The position numbers and the translations under genes are program-made. This document shows, in pieces, positions 1-7,542 of a stretch of DNA of 33,256 nucleotides; position 1 is the stretch's first letter, and each line of letters begins with the position of its first letter. Under the pieces are notes generated by a model. That model did not search any database. It was given only the letters and a program-made list of their open reading frames with translations, and was not told the origin of the DNA. The stretch spans positions 1 to 33,256 of the forward strand of contig DATGFS010000069.1 of the NCBI GenBank assembly GCA_035308905.1. Reading direction: 5' to 3'. The DNA is from a bacterium (GTDB lineage: Bacteria; Sysuimicrobiota; Sysuimicrobiia; Sysuimicrobiales; Segetimicrobiaceae).

Positions 1-457
1 ATGCGCCCCCCGCGCTCGTGATCTGCACGGTGGCGCTCGCGGCATCCCACGCCGCCATGGCGCCGAGGGCCTGGCTGACGAAGCGCAGCGGCACAAGCGT
101 CCGGCCGCCGATCAACATCGCCGGGACATCGAGGGACTGCGCCTGGCCGTTGACAAACGCCTGCGGGGCCCCGATCCGCAGCGAGACACTGGTGGCGCCG
201 CGCGTTGCGACCACGGTCTGCGCACCCGGATTCCACGTCACCGCGGCGCCGAGCCGCTCGAATACGCCGCGGAGGGGCACGAGCACGCGCCCGTTGCTTA
301 TCATAGGGGGCTGATCGAACGTCACCGGCGCCCCGTCGACGAACACCTTGACGTCGGGCGCCGGGGTCTGCGCCGCGGCGGTGGACGTGAAGCCGGCGGC
401 GAGCGCCGCGACGAGGACAACGCCGGCGAGCGCTCTTCGCGATCTATCGGTTCTCAC
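1..457 (-). CDS. Secreted protein with copper-amine-oxidase-N-like domain (3' end outside window)
   Basis: Only the first 152 codons are visible; the gene runs off the left edge. I chose the GTG at 457 because a GGATGAGGTG ribosome site lies just upstream and because the downstream paralogue (550-2007) begins with the same VRTDR residues. A signal peptide (about residues 1-30, ending in AAAQT) is followed by two repeats of the copper amine oxidase N-terminal-like fold. Its hallmarks are VFVDG, NGRVLVPLRGVFERLGA, VNGQAQ, GGRTLVPLRFVSQALGA and a closing TVQIT strand. In this family the domain is a cell-surface beta-alpha module and carries no copper-oxidase active site. The protein is probably exported and wall-associated; its function is unknown. 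It is the second copy of a tandem duplication. Confidence 0.85.
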   Translation of the reverse strand, partial: MRTDRSRRALAGVVLVAALAAGFTSTAAAQTPAPDVKVFVDGAPVTFDQPPMISNGRVLVPLRGVFERLGAAVTWNPGAQTVVATRGATSVSLRIGAPQAFVNGQAQSLDVPAMLIGGRTLVPLRFVSQALGAMAAWDAASATVQITSAGGA

Positions 458-472
458 GGGGGACACCTCATC

Positions 473-508
473 CGCCCGGGCGGCCGGCTGTTGCCGGCCG
501 CCCGGGCG
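473..508 (-). terminator. Perfect 16-bp GC hairpin between the two paralogues
   Basis: A 16-bp perfect inverted repeat (473-488 and 493-508) with a TGTT loop lies 41 bp past the stop of the 550-2007 gene and ends 15 bp before the GTG of the next gene. On the minus strand no U-run follows it; the T-rich stretch is on the plus side (509-530). It may be a terminator without a tail, a processing or stabilising hairpin, or an attenuator in front of the next ribosome site. Confidence 0.5.
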
Positions 509-549
509 TGGTTCATCTTTTCAGTTTTTAACCCGCTGCTGGTGCAACG

Positions 550-2007
550 TTACTGCAACGTCGTGTTGACCGTGGTCGACGGCGAGCGGGCCGCCCCCGT
601 GTAGTCCACGAGGGTCGCGGAAATCGTCACGTTGACCCCTCGCACCGGCGGCGCCTGCGCGAATGTCGCCGACCAGTTGCCGTTCGCGTCGGCCGTCACG
701 GTCTGCGTGCCGAGCGTGCCCTGGACGGGAAAGAGCAGCACGGTCCCGTTATAATCCGCTTGAACCTTGACGAGGGAGCCCGGTGGGGCGCTGCCCGTCA
801 CGGTAAAGGGCGTCCGGATGGGAGTCCCCGGACCCGGCTGGCTGATCACCGGCGCGCCGCCCATCGCGGGCGGCACAATCGCCGACGCGCTGATCGTTAC
901 CGGACTCGGCGCCGTGGCCGTCAACAACTGTCCGGTGGGCGCCGTCAGCGAGACCACCACGGTGGTGTTTTGAACGAAGTCGCCCGGCTGGACCGCGTAA
1001 TTGCCGACGTACGTGCCGGGCTGGTTCGCGGATTCGGTCATCGGCAGGCCGTTCCGGAGCCCGGTGATCGCAAAGGTCGCGGTGCCGTGCGCCGGGCCTA
1101 TCGCGACGACCGTCATCACGTCCCCGGGCACCAATGGACGCCCGGTCGGCGTAACGGTCGCCGACGTAATGGCCCCGGCCGGTACCGGCGCCGGAGACGT
1201 GAACGACGCCTGGACGTTCTGCGCCGTGCCGGACTGATCGGCCGTCACCGTGACGGAGTCACCCGGTCTGAGCGCGCTGAGGGACACCGGCCCGCTCACG
1301 CCCGTGACCACGTTTTGACGAACGATGGTCGTCCCGGAGACGATGTTGTAGGTATACACTTCGCCGGGCGGCGTCTGGACGAGCAGCTGACCCGGGTACG
1401 TCGTGGCGTTCACGCGCACGACCGTCCCCGAGATCGTGGTAGGCGCGGGGGGTTGATAGGCCGTCGGCGGATAGGATTGGGTCGGCGGATAGGATTGGGT
1501 CGGCGGATAGGACTGCGTCGGCGGGTAGGTCACCGGCGGACCGGTGAGCGCTCCCTGGCTGGTGATCTGGACCGTCGAGGTCGCCGCGTCCCACGTCACG
1601 CCCGCGCCGAGCGCCTGACTGACGAAGCGCAGCGGCACCAACGTCCGGCCGCCGACGAGCATCGCCGGAACGTCGAGGAACTGCGCCTGCCCGTTGACGA
1701 ACGCCTGGGGCGAGCCGATCCGCAGCGAGACGCTGGTTGCGCCGCTCTGCGCGAGCACGGTCTGAGAGGTCGGATCCCATGTCACCGTGGCCCCGAGCCG
1801 CTCGAACACGCCGCGAAGCGGAACGAGCACGCGCCCGTTGGCCATCACGGGGGCCTGGTCGAAGTACACCGGACTGCCGTCCACAAACACTTTCACGTAT
1901 GGCGCCGGCGTTTGGGCTACGGCCACGGACACGAGGCCGGCGCCTAACGCCGCCACCAGGACGGCGGTGACAAACAATCGCCGCATCGGTCGTCGATCAG
2001 TTCTCAC
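550..2007 (-). CDS. Secreted protein: copper-amine-oxidase-N-like domain plus Ig-like C-terminus
   Basis: This is a 485-residue protein. The GTG at 2007 is preferred because it sits behind AAGGGAGGAGAGGT, and an upstream ATG extension has no ribosome site. A signal peptide (about 1-32) leads into a copper-amine-oxidase-N-like domain at about 33-150, with two copies of the VLVPLR motif. A PPTQSY repeat linker follows at about 157-180, encoded by 18-bp DNA repeats. A beta-rich segment with GTVVRV and LRPGDSVTVTAD comes next, and the C-terminus has Ig/Big-like character (VTGSAPPGSLVKV, ADANGNWSATF). The chain is rich in Thr, Val, Pro and Gly, as is typical of surface proteins. Its first 150 residues are very close to those of the gene at 1-457. 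It is likely extracellular or S-layer/wall associated; no enzymatic residues are recognised. Confidence 0.88.
   Translation of the reverse strand: MRTDRRPMRRLFVTAVLVAALGAGLVSVAVAQTPAPYVKVFVDGSPVYFDQAPVMANGRVLVPLRGVFERLGATVTWDPTSQTVLAQSGATSVSLRIGSPQAFVNGQAQFLDVPAMLVGGRTLVPLRFVSQALGAGVTWDAATSTVQITSQGALTGPPVTYPPTQSYPPTQSYPPTQSYPPTAYQPPAPTTISGTVVRVNATTYPGQLLVQTPPGEVYTYNIVSGTTIVRQNVVTGVSGPVSLSALRPGDSVTVTADQSGTAQNVQASFTSPAPVPAGAITSATVTPTGRPLVPGDVMTVVAIGPAHGTATFAITGLRNGLPMTESANQPGTYVGNYAVQPGDFVQNTTVVVSLTAPTGQLLTATAPSPVTISASAIVPPAMGGAPVISQPGPGTPIRTPFTVTGSAPPGSLVKVQADYNGTVLLFPVQGTLGTQTVTADANGNWSATFAQAPPVRGVNVTISATLVDYTGAARSPSTTVNTTLQ
1463..1528. repeat. 18-bp tandem repeat, about 3.7 copies, coding for PPTQSY linker
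   Basis: Units begin at 1463, 1481 and 1499, with a partial fourth unit at 1517. Units 1 and 2 are identical and unit 3 differs at a few bases. Each unit keeps the frame and encodes six residues (PPTQSY) in the linker of the surface protein. Such repeats can change copy number by slippage and so vary linker length. Confidence 0.85.
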
Positions 2008-2090
2008 TACTGATACCTCTCCTCCCTTCAGGTTCTCGTGATACGTTGGGGTGCGTCGTCCGCTGCCGCGTCGGTGTCGTCCTGACAAAC

Positions 2091-2122
2091 GCGGGGGGGA
2101 GGGCGTCCGCCCTCCCCCCCGC
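2091..2122 (-). terminator. Perfect 15-bp GC hairpin after the small secreted protein gene
   Basis: A G-run arm (2091-2105) pairs perfectly with a C-run arm (2108-2122), leaving a TC loop that opens to four bases in practice. It lies 29 bp after the stop at 2152 on the minus strand and is followed by GTTTGTC. It is probably a terminator for the 86-residue gene. Confidence 0.6.
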
Positions 2123-2151
2123 CGTCCAGCGGCAAACCAGCGAACGCTATC

Positions 2152-2412
2152 CTACATGCCGCGCTGCTGGTTGACGATCCGCACCGCCTCTTCGCGGGTG
2201 AGCCACTGCCCCGTCTGCTGGAACACCAGGTACCGGAGATATCCGGCGAGGGACATGTAGTTCGCTTCCGCGGAGAACGGCTTCAGGTTGGCGACGTTGG
2301 GATACTGACCCTGAGTCTGCGTCGTCGCAGGTGCCGGGGTTGTCTGAGCCATGGCTGCGCTGGCGAACGACAGGACCATTACGCCGAGTACGAGCAAGGC
2401 GATCTTGCGCAT
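2152..2412 (-). CDS. Small secreted protein of unknown function (86 aa)
   Basis: The ATG at 2412 follows AAAGGGAGGGTTGT, a strong ribosome site. A clear signal peptide (residues 1-22, ending ASAAMAQ) is followed by a short T/P/Q-rich stretch (23-37). A compact helical region of about 45 residues contains FSAEANYMSLAGYLRYLVF and a terminal LTREEAVRIVNQQRG. The mature protein would be about 64 residues with no cysteines. I do not recognise the family. A TTGACA-containing promoter candidate lies about 90-110 bp upstream and a GC hairpin follows, so it is probably a single-gene unit. It neighbours surface proteins, which fits an envelope role, but the function is not known. Confidence 0.8.
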   Translation of the reverse strand: MRKIALLVLGVMVLSFASAAMAQTTPAPATTQTQGQYPNVANLKPFSAEANYMSLAGYLRYLVFQQTGQWLTREEAVRIVNQQRGM

Positions 2413-2498
2413 ACAACCCTCCCTTTGTCTCTGTGTGAATCGTTTTCTTACTATCTGTCGAACACCGGTTTCGGCGATCCCGCCGGCACCGTCGGTCG

Positions 2499-2525
2499 TT
2501 TCTATCGCTCTCTATCGACTGTCAA
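2499..2525 (-). promoter_or_regulatory. Candidate sigma-A-type promoter for the 86-aa secreted protein
   Basis: On the minus strand a perfect TTGACA (2525-2520) is followed after 15 bases by TAGAAA (2504-2499). The spacing is short and the -10 is weak. The position, between the stop of the 20-aa gene (2561) and the ATG at 2412, is right for a promoter. Confidence 0.35.
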
Positions 2526-2560
2526 CGGTCACTCGCTGCATCGGCCCGACCGCCGCCGCC

Positions 2561-2623
2561 TTACCGCAGGAGCATGTGACCCGTGGCGGCGAGGATCAGC
2601 AGACCGAGGAGCAGAAAAATCAT
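2561..2623 (-). CDS. Very small single-pass membrane peptide (20 aa)
   Basis: The open reading frame ATG(2623)-TAA(2561) encodes 20 residues, MIFLLLGLLILAATGHMLLR. It is almost entirely hydrophobic with a single terminal Arg, as in known tiny membrane proteins. The ribosome site is strong (AGAGGGGGTGAGATTAC before ATG), which is the main evidence that it is translated. A promoter-like pair lies 45-75 bp upstream. The TM segment spans about residues 2-19. No family is recognised. It could be a regulatory membrane peptide, a toxin-like peptide or a leader for the downstream gene; the sequence does not decide. Confidence 0.55.
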   Translation of the reverse strand: MIFLLLGLLILAATGHMLLR

Positions 2624-2668
2624 GTAATCTCACCCCCTCTCGTGCCCCTCTCTACATGTGACCGCCTT

Positions 2669-2696
2669 ATTATTTCCCTGGGGGACGCAAGGCCAA
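2669..2696 (-). promoter_or_regulatory. Candidate promoter for the 20-aa membrane peptide gene
   Basis: On the minus strand TTGGCC (2696-2691) is followed after 16 bases by AATAAT (2674-2669), a 5/6 match to the -10 consensus in a locally AT-rich patch of an otherwise GC-rich region. It would give a leader of about 40 bases ending in the GGGGGTGA ribosome site. Confidence 0.3.
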
Positions 2697-2750
2697 ACGC
2701 GGTAGCGGCGGAATGCCGCCGAATTATGGGGGGAGTTCGGGGTTGACGCG

Positions 2751-3749
2751 CTAGGGCCCAGCCGGTTCGGGAAGCGGCAGTGCGATCGAACGGCCTTCCC
2801 GCACCGCGCGGTAGGACGCCTCGACCAGTTCCGTCGCGCGATAGCCGTCGGCCGCGGTCACGGCGGGAGGACGTTCGCCGAGCACGGCGTCGACGAACAG
2901 CCGGTCCTCGATCACGTACCCCCACTTCTGCTCGAACGGCATCGCGCCGCAGTCGATCGCCTCGACCTGCGCGCGCGCTCCGGCGCTGAACGCCGCGCGC
3001 TCGAGCTCTTCGGTCATCACGGAGGCGTGATCGCCGTAAATCTCGATGCGCTCCGAGGGAAAGAGCCAGCTCGCGTGCGCGACGCTGGTCACGGACGTGA
3101 TCAGTCCGCTGTGGCACCGCAGCAGCAGGGTGAACGCGTCCGGCTCCGCGTAGAGGCTCTGCCGCGCCCAGCCCTGCACCTCCGCGACGTCGCCGAAGAG
3201 AAAGCGGGCCATGTCGAACAGGTGTACCGGCGTCTCGTAGAGATAGCCGCCGGTCACCGTTGGATCGGAGGTCCAGGGCGGCTGGCGCAGTTCCCCGCGG
3301 TTGTGCTTCAGCTGCGCCGCGAGGGGCCGGAGGCGCCCCTCGTCGATGAGCCGCCGTGCGAACGCGTACACGTTGGCGAACCGCCGGTTGAACCCAACCT
3401 GGTAGACGCCGCGCGACCGCTCCGCCGCGCGGCGGATCCGCGCCGCCCCGTCGAGCGACGTGGCCATCGGCTTTTCGGAGAACACGTGCGCGCCGTGCGC
3501 GAGCGCTCCAAGCACCGGCTCGACGTGATGGGTGTTCGGCGTTGTGACGTACACCGCGTCCGCGCCGGCATCGAGCAGCGCGGCGAGATCCGGCAGGGGC
3601 GCCGTCTGCGCTTCGGCGGCGAGGCGGGCGGCCGCGGCCGGGACCGCGTCGGCGATCCCGACCAGCGAGACCCGCGCGTCCGCCTTGAGGTTGAGCGCGT
3701 GCAGCCGGCCGATGAAGCCCGCGCCGAGGATCCCGACTTTAACCGTCAC
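2751..3749 (-). CDS. Gfo/Idh/MocA-family oxidoreductase
   Basis: This is a 332-residue NAD(P)-dependent oxidoreductase. The GTG at 3749 overlaps the TGA of the upstream SDR gene (GTGA), indicating translational coupling. The Rossmann motif GILGAGFIG (6-14), the EKP signature (92-94, with Lys as the usual catalytic base) and the sheet-domain motif TPVHLFDMARFLFGD (His176) place it in Gfo/Idh/MocA. Members typically oxidise or epimerise sugars, inositols or their amino derivatives; the substrate cannot be read from sequence. It is the last gene of a long operon whose other genes run beta-oxidation, so it could act on a product of the preceding SDR. No terminator is obvious after 2751. Confidence 0.9.
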   Translation of the reverse strand: MTVKVGILGAGFIGRLHALNLKADARVSLVGIADAVPAAAARLAAEAQTAPLPDLAALLDAGADAVYVTTPNTHHVEPVLGALAHGAHVFSEKPMATSLDGAARIRRAAERSRGVYQVGFNRRFANVYAFARRLIDEGRLRPLAAQLKHNRGELRQPPWTSDPTVTGGYLYETPVHLFDMARFLFGDVAEVQGWARQSLYAEPDAFTLLLRCHSGLITSVTSVAHASWLFPSERIEIYGDHASVMTEELERAAFSAGARAQVEAIDCGAMPFEQKWGYVIEDRLFVDAVLGERPPAVTAADGYRATELVEASYRAVREGRSIALPLPEPAGP

Positions 3750-4519
3750 GTCGCGGTGCGACCTCCGTCGACGGGGATGATCTGACCGGTCACGTAGTCC
3801 GACGCCGCGGAGGCGAGGAAGACCGCGACGCCTTTGAGCTCGCCGGGCCGGCCGATGCGCCCGAGCGGAATCTGCGCCTCGACGCGGGCCTGATTCCGCT
3901 CGAGCAGCGACTCCGTCATCCGGGTACGGAAGAAGCCGGGCGCGATGGCGTTCACGTACACGCCGTAAGGCGCCCACTTCACCGCCAGGTCGCGCGTGAA
4001 CGCGATGACGCCGCCCTTCGCGGCGCTGTAGCCGATGGTGTCGAGCACCTCCGGCGGATTGCCGGCGAGCCCGGCGATCGAGGCGATGTTGACGATCTTG
4101 CCGTAGCGCCGGTCGACCATGGATCGCCCCACCGCCTGGGTCACGAGAAACGTCCCCGTCAGATTGGCCTCGAGCACGCGCTGCCACCGGTCGAGCGGCA
4201 TCTCGAGCACGGACGCGCCCCACGTCGCGCCCGCGTTGTTGACCAGGATGTCGATCTTGCCGTATCGTGCCGCCACCGCCGCGACCAGGGCGTGCACCGC
4301 GTCCGGCCGGGTGACGTCGCACGCGGCCGCCATGCAGTCGATGCCGGCGGCGCGGAGCGCCTGCTCGGCCTCGTGGAGCCACTCCTCCCGGCGCGCCGTG
4401 AGCGCGACCGCGGCCCCCGCCTCGCCGAGCCCTTCGGCGATCTCCCGGCCCAGTCCGCGCGAGCCGCCGGTGACCAGCGCCACGCGGCCGGAGAGACTGA
4501 ACAGATCGTGCACGCGCAT
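3746..4519 (-). CDS. Short-chain dehydrogenase/reductase (FabG-like SDR)
   Basis: This 257-residue classical SDR has the coenzyme motif TGGSRGLG (17-24), NNAG (94-97), and the catalytic Ser147, Tyr164 and Lys168 (YSAAKGG). A C-terminal IIPVDGG closes the fold. SDRs of this type reduce or oxidise secondary alcohols such as 3-oxoacyl groups or sugar acids such as gluconate. The Arg after TGGS suggests NADP(H) preference (inference). It starts 3 bp after the acyl-CoA dehydrogenase stop and its TGA overlaps the GTG of the next oxidoreductase by 4 bp, so it is co-translated with both. A role in fatty-acyl metabolism or in a sugar-acid side pathway is possible. Confidence 0.92.
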   Translation of the reverse strand: MRVHDLFSLSGRVALVTGGSRGLGREIAEGLGEAGAAVALTARREEWLHEAEQALRAAGIDCMAAACDVTRPDAVHALVAAVAARYGKIDILVNNAGATWGASVLEMPLDRWQRVLEANLTGTFLVTQAVGRSMVDRRYGKIVNIASIAGLAGNPPEVLDTIGYSAAKGGVIAFTRDLAVKWAPYGVYVNAIAPGFFRTRMTESLLERNQARVEAQIPLGRIGRPGELKGVAVFLASAASDYVTGQIIPVDGGRTAT

Positions 4520-4522
4520 GCG

Positions 4523-6277
4523 CTACGCCACGTACGTGCCGGCGTCCAGCAGCCGCTCGGCGATCCGCCGCCGCAGCGCGATGCCGTCGGGCGGTACGTC
4601 GCCGAGCAGCCGGTGCACCGCGCCGAGCTGGCCGCGCAGCGCCTCCCCCGCGCCCGCCGCGGCCAGGATCTGCCGGCACCATCCTTCGACGCGCGCCACG
4701 CCGTCGGCGACCCCGGCGCGGACGAGGTCGCCCTTGCCGTCCTCCGGCCGTCCCGGCCCCGTCGCGCGGCGCGCCCGCAGCAGGCCGCTCTCCATCGCGA
4801 AGATCTCGATGATCAGGTCGGCGATCCGCGCGAGCACTTCTTGCTGCTCGGCGAGCGCGTCGCCGTATCGCGCGGCGGCGATGCCCGCGACGGCCAGGCA
4901 CGCCTGCTTCGCGCGTTCGACCTGGGTCCACGCGTCCGCGAGCGGACCGGGGTCCCCGGGGCGTCCCGGGGGCGCCGCGTCTCCCATCGTGGCGTCCACC
5001 GCGGCCCGGCAGGCCTCGAGGAGCGGCAGCCGTCCCCGCTGGGCACGGCGCAGCAGCATGCTCGTGATCAACAACCGGTTGATCTCGTTCGTCCCTTCGT
5101 AGATGCGGCTGATACGGGCGTCGCGGTACGCGCGGGCCGCGGGGTAGTCCTCGATGAATCCGTAGCCGCCGTAGACCTGCACGAGCTCGTCCATGACGAA
5201 CCCGGCCGCCTCCGATCCGTACACTTTATCGATCGCGCATTCCACCGCGTACTCCTCGACCGATCTGACCGGCGTGTCCGCGGTCTGCCGGCCCGCCTGG
5301 ATCAGCCCGCCGGTCCGGTAAACCATGCTCTCGAGGAGATAGGTGCGCACGGCCATCTCGGCGAGTTTCTGCCGCACCAGGCCGAAGGACGCGATGGGGC
5401 GGCCGAACTGGTGGCGCTCCGTCGCATAGGCGATCGCCTGGCGGACGGCGCGCTTGGCGGCGCCCGTGGACGCGGTCGCCAGCTTGAGGCGCCCCATGTT
5501 GAGGATGTTGAGCGCAACGCGGTGCCCCCCGCCCACCTCCCCGAGGAGGTTCTCCGCCGGCACCCGGGCGTTGTCGAAGAAGAGGCTCGCCGTGGACGAG
5601 CCCTTGATGCCCATCTTATGCTCTTCCGGGCCGACCTCCAGGCCTTCCGTCGCGCGGTCGACGATGAAGCCCGTGAACCGCTCGCCGTCGACCTTGGCGT
5701 ACGTCGTGAACACGTCGGCGAACCCCGCGTTGGTGATGAACTGCTTCGTGCCGGTGAGGCGGTACGCGCGCCCGTCCTCGGCGAGAACCGCGCGCGTGCG
5801 GGCGGCCAGGGCGTCCGACCCCGCGGTGGGCTCCGTGAGCGCGTAGGCCCCGACGAGCTCCCCTGCGGCGAGACCGGGCAGGTAGCGGCGCTTCTGATCG
5901 TCCGTCCCGAAGTAGACGATCGGCAGCGTCCCGATCACGGTATGGGCGCCGAAGGCCACCGCGAACGACCCGCGGCTCATCGTCTCAGCGACGAGCAGCG
6001 ACGTGATGAAGTCGAGCCCCGTGCCGCCGTACGCCTCCGGGATGTCGACGCCGAGGAAGCCGAGCGCGCCCAACTCCCGCAGGAGCCGCCGCATCAAAGG
6101 ATAGTCGTGGGTCTCGAGTTGCGCCGTGCGCGGCTCCACCTCGGCGTCGAGGAACTCCGCGAGGCTGCGGGCCGCCAGCCGGTGCTCCGTCGAGAAATCC
6201 TCGGGCGTGAAGGCCTCCCCCGGCGTGGACGCCGTGATGAGGAAACTGCCGCCCGCGGCCACACCCGTCATCTCCAT
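4523..6277 (-). CDS. fadE: Acyl-CoA dehydrogenase, FadE-like
   Basis: The protein is 584 residues long if it starts at the ATG at 6277, behind GGGGGAG; a GTG at 6295 would add six residues but has no ribosome site. It catalyses the FAD-dependent first oxidation of beta-oxidation. Seen motifs include YALTEPTAGSDA, the GFxxVFTTYAK-type central beta region, MGIKGSSTASLFFDNARVPA, YGGYGFIEDYPAARAYRDARI and IYEGTNEINR, where the Glu of YEGT is the catalytic base of the family. The length of about 590 residues, with an extra C-terminal helical region, matches the Bacillus FadE class rather than 380-residue ACADs. It lies third after FadN-like and thiolase genes, the Bacillus fadN-fadA-fadE order. 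The SDR follows after 3 bp. Confidence 0.93.
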   Translation of the reverse strand: MEMTGVAAGGSFLITASTPGEAFTPEDFSTEHRLAARSLAEFLDAEVEPRTAQLETHDYPLMRRLLRELGALGFLGVDIPEAYGGTGLDFITSLLVAETMSRGSFAVAFGAHTVIGTLPIVYFGTDDQKRRYLPGLAAGELVGAYALTEPTAGSDALAARTRAVLAEDGRAYRLTGTKQFITNAGFADVFTTYAKVDGERFTGFIVDRATEGLEVGPEEHKMGIKGSSTASLFFDNARVPAENLLGEVGGGHRVALNILNMGRLKLATASTGAAKRAVRQAIAYATERHQFGRPIASFGLVRQKLAEMAVRTYLLESMVYRTGGLIQAGRQTADTPVRSVEEYAVECAIDKVYGSEAAGFVMDELVQVYGGYGFIEDYPAARAYRDARISRIYEGTNEINRLLITSMLLRRAQRGRLPLLEACRAAVDATMGDAAPPGRPGDPGPLADAWTQVERAKQACLAVAGIAAARYGDALAEQQEVLARIADLIIEIFAMESGLLRARRATGPGRPEDGKGDLVRAGVADGVARVEGWCRQILAAAGAGEALRGQLGAVHRLLGDVPPDGIALRRRIAERLLDAGTYVA

Positions 6278-6316
6278 GGCGTCACGCTCCCCCACGAATT
6301 CGCCGGCGCCGCGGCG

Positions 6317-7492
6317 CTACGGACGCTCGAACACGCCGGCCGCGCCCATCCCACCGCCGATGCACATCGTGGCGACGCCGTACCGCGCGCCCCGGCGCGC
6401 CAGTTCGTGCAGCATCGTCACCGTGATGCGGGCGCCGCTGCACCCGAGCGGATGCCCGAGCGCGATCGCCCCGCCGTTCGGGTTGAGCCGCGCCTCGTCG
6501 AGGTCGAGACGCCGGGCAACCGCGACGGCCTGCGAGGCGAACGCTTCGTTCAACTCGATCACGTCGACGTCTTGCAGGCGCACCCGCGCCTGACGCAGCG
6601 CCTTGGGCACCGCCTCGACCGGGCCGATGCCCATGATCTCCGGCGGCACGCCGGCGACGGCGAAGGACCGGAAGATCCCCAGCGGTTTCAGGCGCAGCCG
6701 CTCCGCCGTCTCCTCCGACATCACCACCACGGCCGCGGCGCCGTCGCTCGTCTGCGACGAGTTGCCGGCCGTCACCACCCCGTCCTTGGCGAAGACGGGC
6801 GGCAGCGCGGCGAGCCGCTCGAGCGAGGTGTCGGCGCGCACGCCCTCGTCCGCCCCAAAGGTCAGCTCGCGTGACGCCGGGCGGCCGTCGCCGTCCTCCC
6901 ACCGCCGGACCGTGAGCGGCAGAACCTCGTCCGTGAAGCGGCCGGCCGCGATCGCCGCCGCGGCGCGCGCGTGGCTCCGCAGGCTGAACGCGTCCTGGTC
7001 CTCCCGCGAGACCTCGAACCGCCGGGCCACGTTCTCGGCGGTAAGCCCCATCGACAGATACACGTCGGGCCACTCGCCCGCGAGGTGCGGATTCGGCGCG
7101 TATTTGTTACCGCGCATCGGCACGAGGCTCATGCTCTCGACGCCGCCCGCCACCGCCACGTCCACCTGCCCGGTCATGACCTCGTATGATGCGAGCGCGA
7201 TCGCCTGCAGGCCGGAGGAGCAGAACCGGTTGATCGTCTGGCCGCAGGTGGTGACCGGCAGTCCCGCCCGCAGCGCCGCCACCCGCGCCATGTTGAGCCC
7301 CTGCTCCCCCTCCGGCAGGGCGCAGCCCAGGATTACGTCCTCCACGGCGGCCGGGTCGAGTCCGCTCACGCGGCGGACCGCCTCCCGAATCACCGCCGCG
7401 GCCAGCTCATCCGGGCGCGTATCGCGGAGCGCGCCCCGCGGCGCCTTGCCGATGGCGGTTCGGACCGCCGAGACGATCACCGCGTCACGCAT
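6317..7492 (-). CDS. fadA: Acetyl-CoA acyltransferase (thiolase), FadA
   Basis: This 391-residue protein has the usual thiolase length. The ATG at 7492 follows AAAGGGAG. The nucleophilic Cys91 lies in [13 protein letters not shown], and His347 ([12 protein letters not shown]) and Cys377 ([10 protein letters not shown]) complete the active site. It cleaves 3-oxoacyl-CoA with CoA to acetyl-CoA and a shortened acyl-CoA. Its position between the FadN-like and FadE-like genes supports a degradative role over a biosynthetic acetoacetyl-CoA thiolase. Gaps to its neighbours are 39 and 50 bp, consistent with one transcript. The conserved [11 protein letters not shown] stretch is typical of degradative thiolases. 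Confidence 0.95.
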   Translation of the reverse strand: MRDAVIVSAVRTAIGKAPRGALRDTRPDELAAAVIREAVRRVSGLDPAAVEDVILGCALPEGEQGLNMARVAALRAGLPVTTCGQTINRFCSSGLQAIALASYEVMTGQVDVAVAGGVESMSLVPMRGNKYAPNPHLAGEWPDVYLSMGLTAENVARRFEVSREDQDAFSLRSHARAAAAIAAGRFTDEVLPLTVRRWEDGDGRPASRELTFGADEGVRADTSLERLAALPPVFAKDGVVTAGNSSQTSDGAAAVVVMSEETAERLRLKPLGIFRSFAVAGVPPEIMGIGPVEAVPKALRQARVRLQDVDVIELNEAFASQAVAVARRLDLDEARLNPNGGAIALGHPLGCSGARITVTMLHELARRGARYGVATMCIGGGMGAAGVFERP

Positions 7493-7542
7493 CGCCGCAC
7501 TCCCTTTGTCCGTCCCCTAGCGTGGTTCGCGTCCGCCCTTCG

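Noticed and set aside
760-1947. Long plus-strand open frame of 395 codons opposite the surface protein
   Set aside because: Arg/Gly-rich with no motifs; a shadow of the minus-strand gene, as expected at high GC.
4292-6874. 860-codon plus-strand frame opposite fadE and fadA
   Set aside because: Arg- and Ala-rich antisense shadow that crosses two well-supported genes.
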